From the NCBI GenBank assembly GCA_002342035.1, contig DDPE01000001.1:40821-104820 (forward strand): a stretch of DNA of 64,000 nucleotides. The letters run 5' to 3'. The translations under genes were made by a program, and so were the position numbers. The stretch is from Asticcacaulis sp. UBA2476 (lineage in GTDB: Bacteria; Pseudomonadota; Alphaproteobacteria; Caulobacterales; Caulobacteraceae). Numbering within the stretch: position 1 is the first letter of the stretch; each line of letters starts with the position of its first letter. The notes beneath the pieces were generated by a model. The model was given only the letters and a program-made list of their open reading frames with translations. It did no database searches and had not been told where the DNA came from. Of the stretch, positions 61,942 to 64,000 are shown in pieces.

Positions 61942-63978
61942 TCAACCGTCAGAGGGTAAATCCATGCCGATATCATCATTTGACGCTTTTTTGGCGAAGG
62001 GGATGACCACCAGATTGTCGGTATTGGCCCCGCGCGCAAAACCTTTGGATATCAACTGGGAGGCGCGAATACCTTCGGAGTCGTTGGCCTGCTCGCCGTC
62101 ACCCAGACCATCGGCATTGAGCGCATCCGGGTCAGCATTGGCCAAGTCCGTGCGGTCAAGGTACGAAATGGCCAGTTCCCGGAACAGATAATCCAGAATT
62201 GACGTCGATGATTTGATGGAGTCATTGCCGCTGACTGGCCCTGCCGGTTCAAAGCGGGTGAACACGAACGCATCGACAAATTCATCGAGCGGCACGCCGT
62301 ACTGAAGGCCGATGGATACGGCGATGGCGAAATTATTCATCATCGACCGGAAGGCGGCCCCTTCCTTGTGCATGTCGATGAAGATTTCTCCGACGCTGCC
62401 ATCGTCATATTCGCCGGTGTGTAAATAGACCTTATGGCCGCCGACCGAAGCTTTCTGGATGTAGCCTTTGCGGCGATCCGGCAGTTTCTGGCGGGAGCGG
62501 TCGCGCTCAATGATCTTTTCTACTACCTTTGCCTGCGCAGGTTCCGGCTGCGGGCGGGCCTCCAACAAATTACGCTTTGGCGCATCCTCAATGACCGGAA
62601 TATCGAGATGGAAATCATCCGGCGGCGTGGTCGGTTGCAGACTGACGGCGCGCAGATCCATATTCGCCGCCATCGACAACAGTTTAAGGCTGTCGGGCAG
62701 GTTCTGGCCAAACGGAATATGGATGCGCGCGGCCGATGGCGCGCTTGAGAAACTCTCAAGCTTTTGGCGCATCAATAGCCGCGTCTTTAAACCGGGAGCG
62801 ACAAAGATACCGCGTTGATCTTCGGTTAAGCCGTCAAAATCAGCTAATGTTTGATGACCAAAGATGAAGGCTTCGGCCTCTGCAATCTGAACGGACGTAA
62901 AACCCATAACCGTCAGCAGGTTATAGTCAGGACTTGAGATATCTTCATCGCTGACGCCCCAGATATCGCGCACGAAATCCTTATCGATGGTGTTGAAAAC
63001 GTCGGTCAGATTACGGGCGGTCAGAAGTGCTGACTCAAGGCGACCAATTTCAAAATCGGTCAAACCCCGCGCCTTAAGCTGGGGCGGCGACAGATAGGGG
63101 GCCTCAAATAAGGAGCGCGCTCCTAAGACATGGCGGCGCGCATCGGAAAGTACGGCACCCGCCCTTATCAGGCCCGCGAGGGTGGCCTCCGATAAGGTTT
63201 CAATAATCTCACCGTCTTCGGTTTCCAGTACCGAGGTCAGGCCGGACATCGGCTGGTCATGCAGGCTGACGCCCAGTCGTAGACTCAGTTCCGGATCGTC
63301 GAACAGTGCCGTGGTCTGGGCATGGCGAAGGCCCGATTTTTTGGCCGTTAGCAGCGCGTCCTGAATGAGTGTCAGGCTGTGAGCCTTGAGGTCGGCGTGG
63401 CCTTTCAGGCCGGAAATGCGATAGATTTGCTGCGACAGGCGATGCAGAAGCTGGTCTTTATCCGCGTTAAAAGTCTTATAGGCCCCATGAGATTTGGCCA
63501 GTTGCGCCGATGTGTATAGGCTTTGGGCCTGCATGGCCGCCATTAGCCCCGCGGCAAAATCAAGCCCGTCCGCATCTGCGGGATTGAGATTCAGGGCCAT
63601 CAGTAACTCTGATACCCCGCCTATCGTCAGGGCGATCGGGCGATCATAGTATCGTCTCAGGGCATGGTCCTCGGTCGCACTGGAAGCCGTGGCGGTCTTG
63701 ATATCGAGCGCTAAGGTCCACAATGCCACGCACTGGCTAAAGGCGGTGGCGTCAAAGCCTTTATCGGCATCATAAAATCCGAACACATTAATGGCGGCCT
63801 TGGGCGCATAGCCTTGACCATACAGCGCTTGCGCATCCAACGGATCAAAGGCCAGATAAAGCTGCCCGGTTTCCTGAGCGACCTGCGCCGCCAGACGCCC
63901 CCCCGGATCACCGGCCGCGATCAGGGCGCGTGAGGCGAGGGCGATTTTGGGTTCATGCGGGGGAGAATTGGCGTCCAC
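61942..63978 (-). CDS. Degenerate class II (B12-dependent) ribonucleotide reductase-like protein with TSCPD domain
   Basis: A 678-residue protein. The C-terminal ~190 residues match the end of alphaproteobacterial NrdJ closely: DRRKGYIQKASVGGHKVYLH, GEYDDGSVGEIFIDMHKEG, RSMMNNFAIAVSIGLQYGVP and FRELAISYLDR are near-identical blocks (TSCPD domain). The region before it (~50-450) aligns only loosely with the NrdJ barrel, for example AINVFGF...FDATAF..CVALWTLALDI. The NPCSE, ACNLASINL and PTGTIG active-site loops are missing and the whole protein has one Cys. It cannot be a working RNR. The start is a GTG without a ribosome site, and the frame stays open to the window edge, so the gene may extend further. 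Confidence 0.75.
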   Translation of the reverse strand: MDANSPPHEPKIALASRALIAAGDPGGRLAAQVAQETGQLYLAFDPLDAQALYGQGYAPKAAINVFGFYDADKGFDATAFSQCVALWTLALDIKTATASSATEDHALRRYYDRPIALTIGGVSELLMALNLNPADADGLDFAAGLMAAMQAQSLYTSAQLAKSHGAYKTFNADKDQLLHRLSQQIYRISGLKGHADLKAHSLTLIQDALLTAKKSGLRHAQTTALFDDPELSLRLGVSLHDQPMSGLTSVLETEDGEIIETLSEATLAGLIRAGAVLSDARRHVLGARSLFEAPYLSPPQLKARGLTDFEIGRLESALLTARNLTDVFNTIDKDFVRDIWGVSDEDISSPDYNLLTVMGFTSVQIAEAEAFIFGHQTLADFDGLTEDQRGIFVAPGLKTRLLMRQKLESFSSAPSAARIHIPFGQNLPDSLKLLSMAANMDLRAVSLQPTTPPDDFHLDIPVIEDAPKRNLLEARPQPEPAQAKVVEKIIERDRSRQKLPDRRKGYIQKASVGGHKVYLHTGEYDDGSVGEIFIDMHKEGAAFRSMMNNFAIAVSIGLQYGVPLDEFVDAFVFTRFEPAGPVSGNDSIKSSTSILDYLFRELAISYLDRTDLANADPDALNADGLGDGEQANDSEGIRASQLISKGFARGANTDNLVVIPFAKKASNDDIGMDLPSDG

Positions 63979-64000
63979 GGTCTGCTGCGACCATGGCGGC

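Overview
This is a 64 kb stretch of core chromosome from an alphaproteobacterium of the Caulobacteraceae. The evidence is moderate-to-high GC content, alphaproteobacterial protein sequences throughout, and blocks whose gene order I recall from Caulobacter-type genomes: fabD-fabG-acpP-fabF-mltG-yicC-gmk, lptF-lptG-lptD-surA-pdxA-rsmA, and purM-purN / rnd / ppx-ppk-hda. Asticcacaulis or a close relative is my best guess, but that is an inference. I see no phage, insertion sequence, CRISPR array, rRNA or tRNA. Gene density is high, and the only stretch longer than 300 bases without a gene is 24325-24658.

Layout. 1-3.7 kb (+): the end of guaB, a MAPEG membrane protein, rsmB and guaA. 3.7-6.3 kb (-): a large RTX calcium-binding exoprotein with a tandem duplication upstream. 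6.3-7.8 kb (-): a PadR regulator and a siderophore-interacting reductase (NfeR/NfeF type) behind a palindromic operator. 7.9-9.4 kb (+): a small membrane protein, an ECF sigma factor and a coupled membrane protein. 9.4-14.4 kb (+): panB, a YfgM-like TPR protein, bamB and der. 14.3-21.8 kb (-): a lysine 6-aminotransferase-like enzyme, then radA-cvpA-purF-SDR and dnaB. 21.9-29.5 kb (-): a TonB-dependent receptor, rpsF-rpsR-rplI, a periplasmic peroxiredoxin, an S9 peptidase and a LysE exporter. 29.6-35.7 kb (+): fatty acid synthesis, mltG, yicC and gmk. 35.7-44 kb (-): LPS transport and outer membrane assembly (lptF, lptG, lptD, surA) with pdxA and rsmA. 44.1-46.5 kb (+): pepA, holC and an I78 inhibitor lipoprotein. 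46.6-48.5 kb (-): an ABC-F ATPase. 48.6-49.0 kb (+): ndk. 49.2-52.9 kb (-): an S46 dipeptidyl peptidase and purM-purN. 53-54.2 kb (+): rnd. 54.2-59.3 kb (-): ppx, ppk1, hda and upp. 59.5-61.3 kb (+): aspS. 61.4-64 kb (-): a pentapeptide-repeat protein and a degenerate class II ribonucleotide reductase-like protein that may run off the window.

Themes. Purine and nucleotide metabolism recurs (guaB, guaA, purF, purM, purN, gmk, ndk, upp). So does envelope biogenesis (bamB, surA, lptD/F/G, mltG, fab genes) and replication control (dnaB, holC, hda, radA).

The most unusual items are: (i) the ribonucleotide-reductase-like protein, which keeps a well conserved C-terminal TSCPD-type domain but has a single cysteine and so cannot use normal RNR chemistry; (ii) a family of modular GC-rich palindromes around terminators at three convergent gene junctions; (iii) a pdxA gene whose only well-placed start codons are ATT or ATC; and (iv) several operator-like palindromes and small leader elements.
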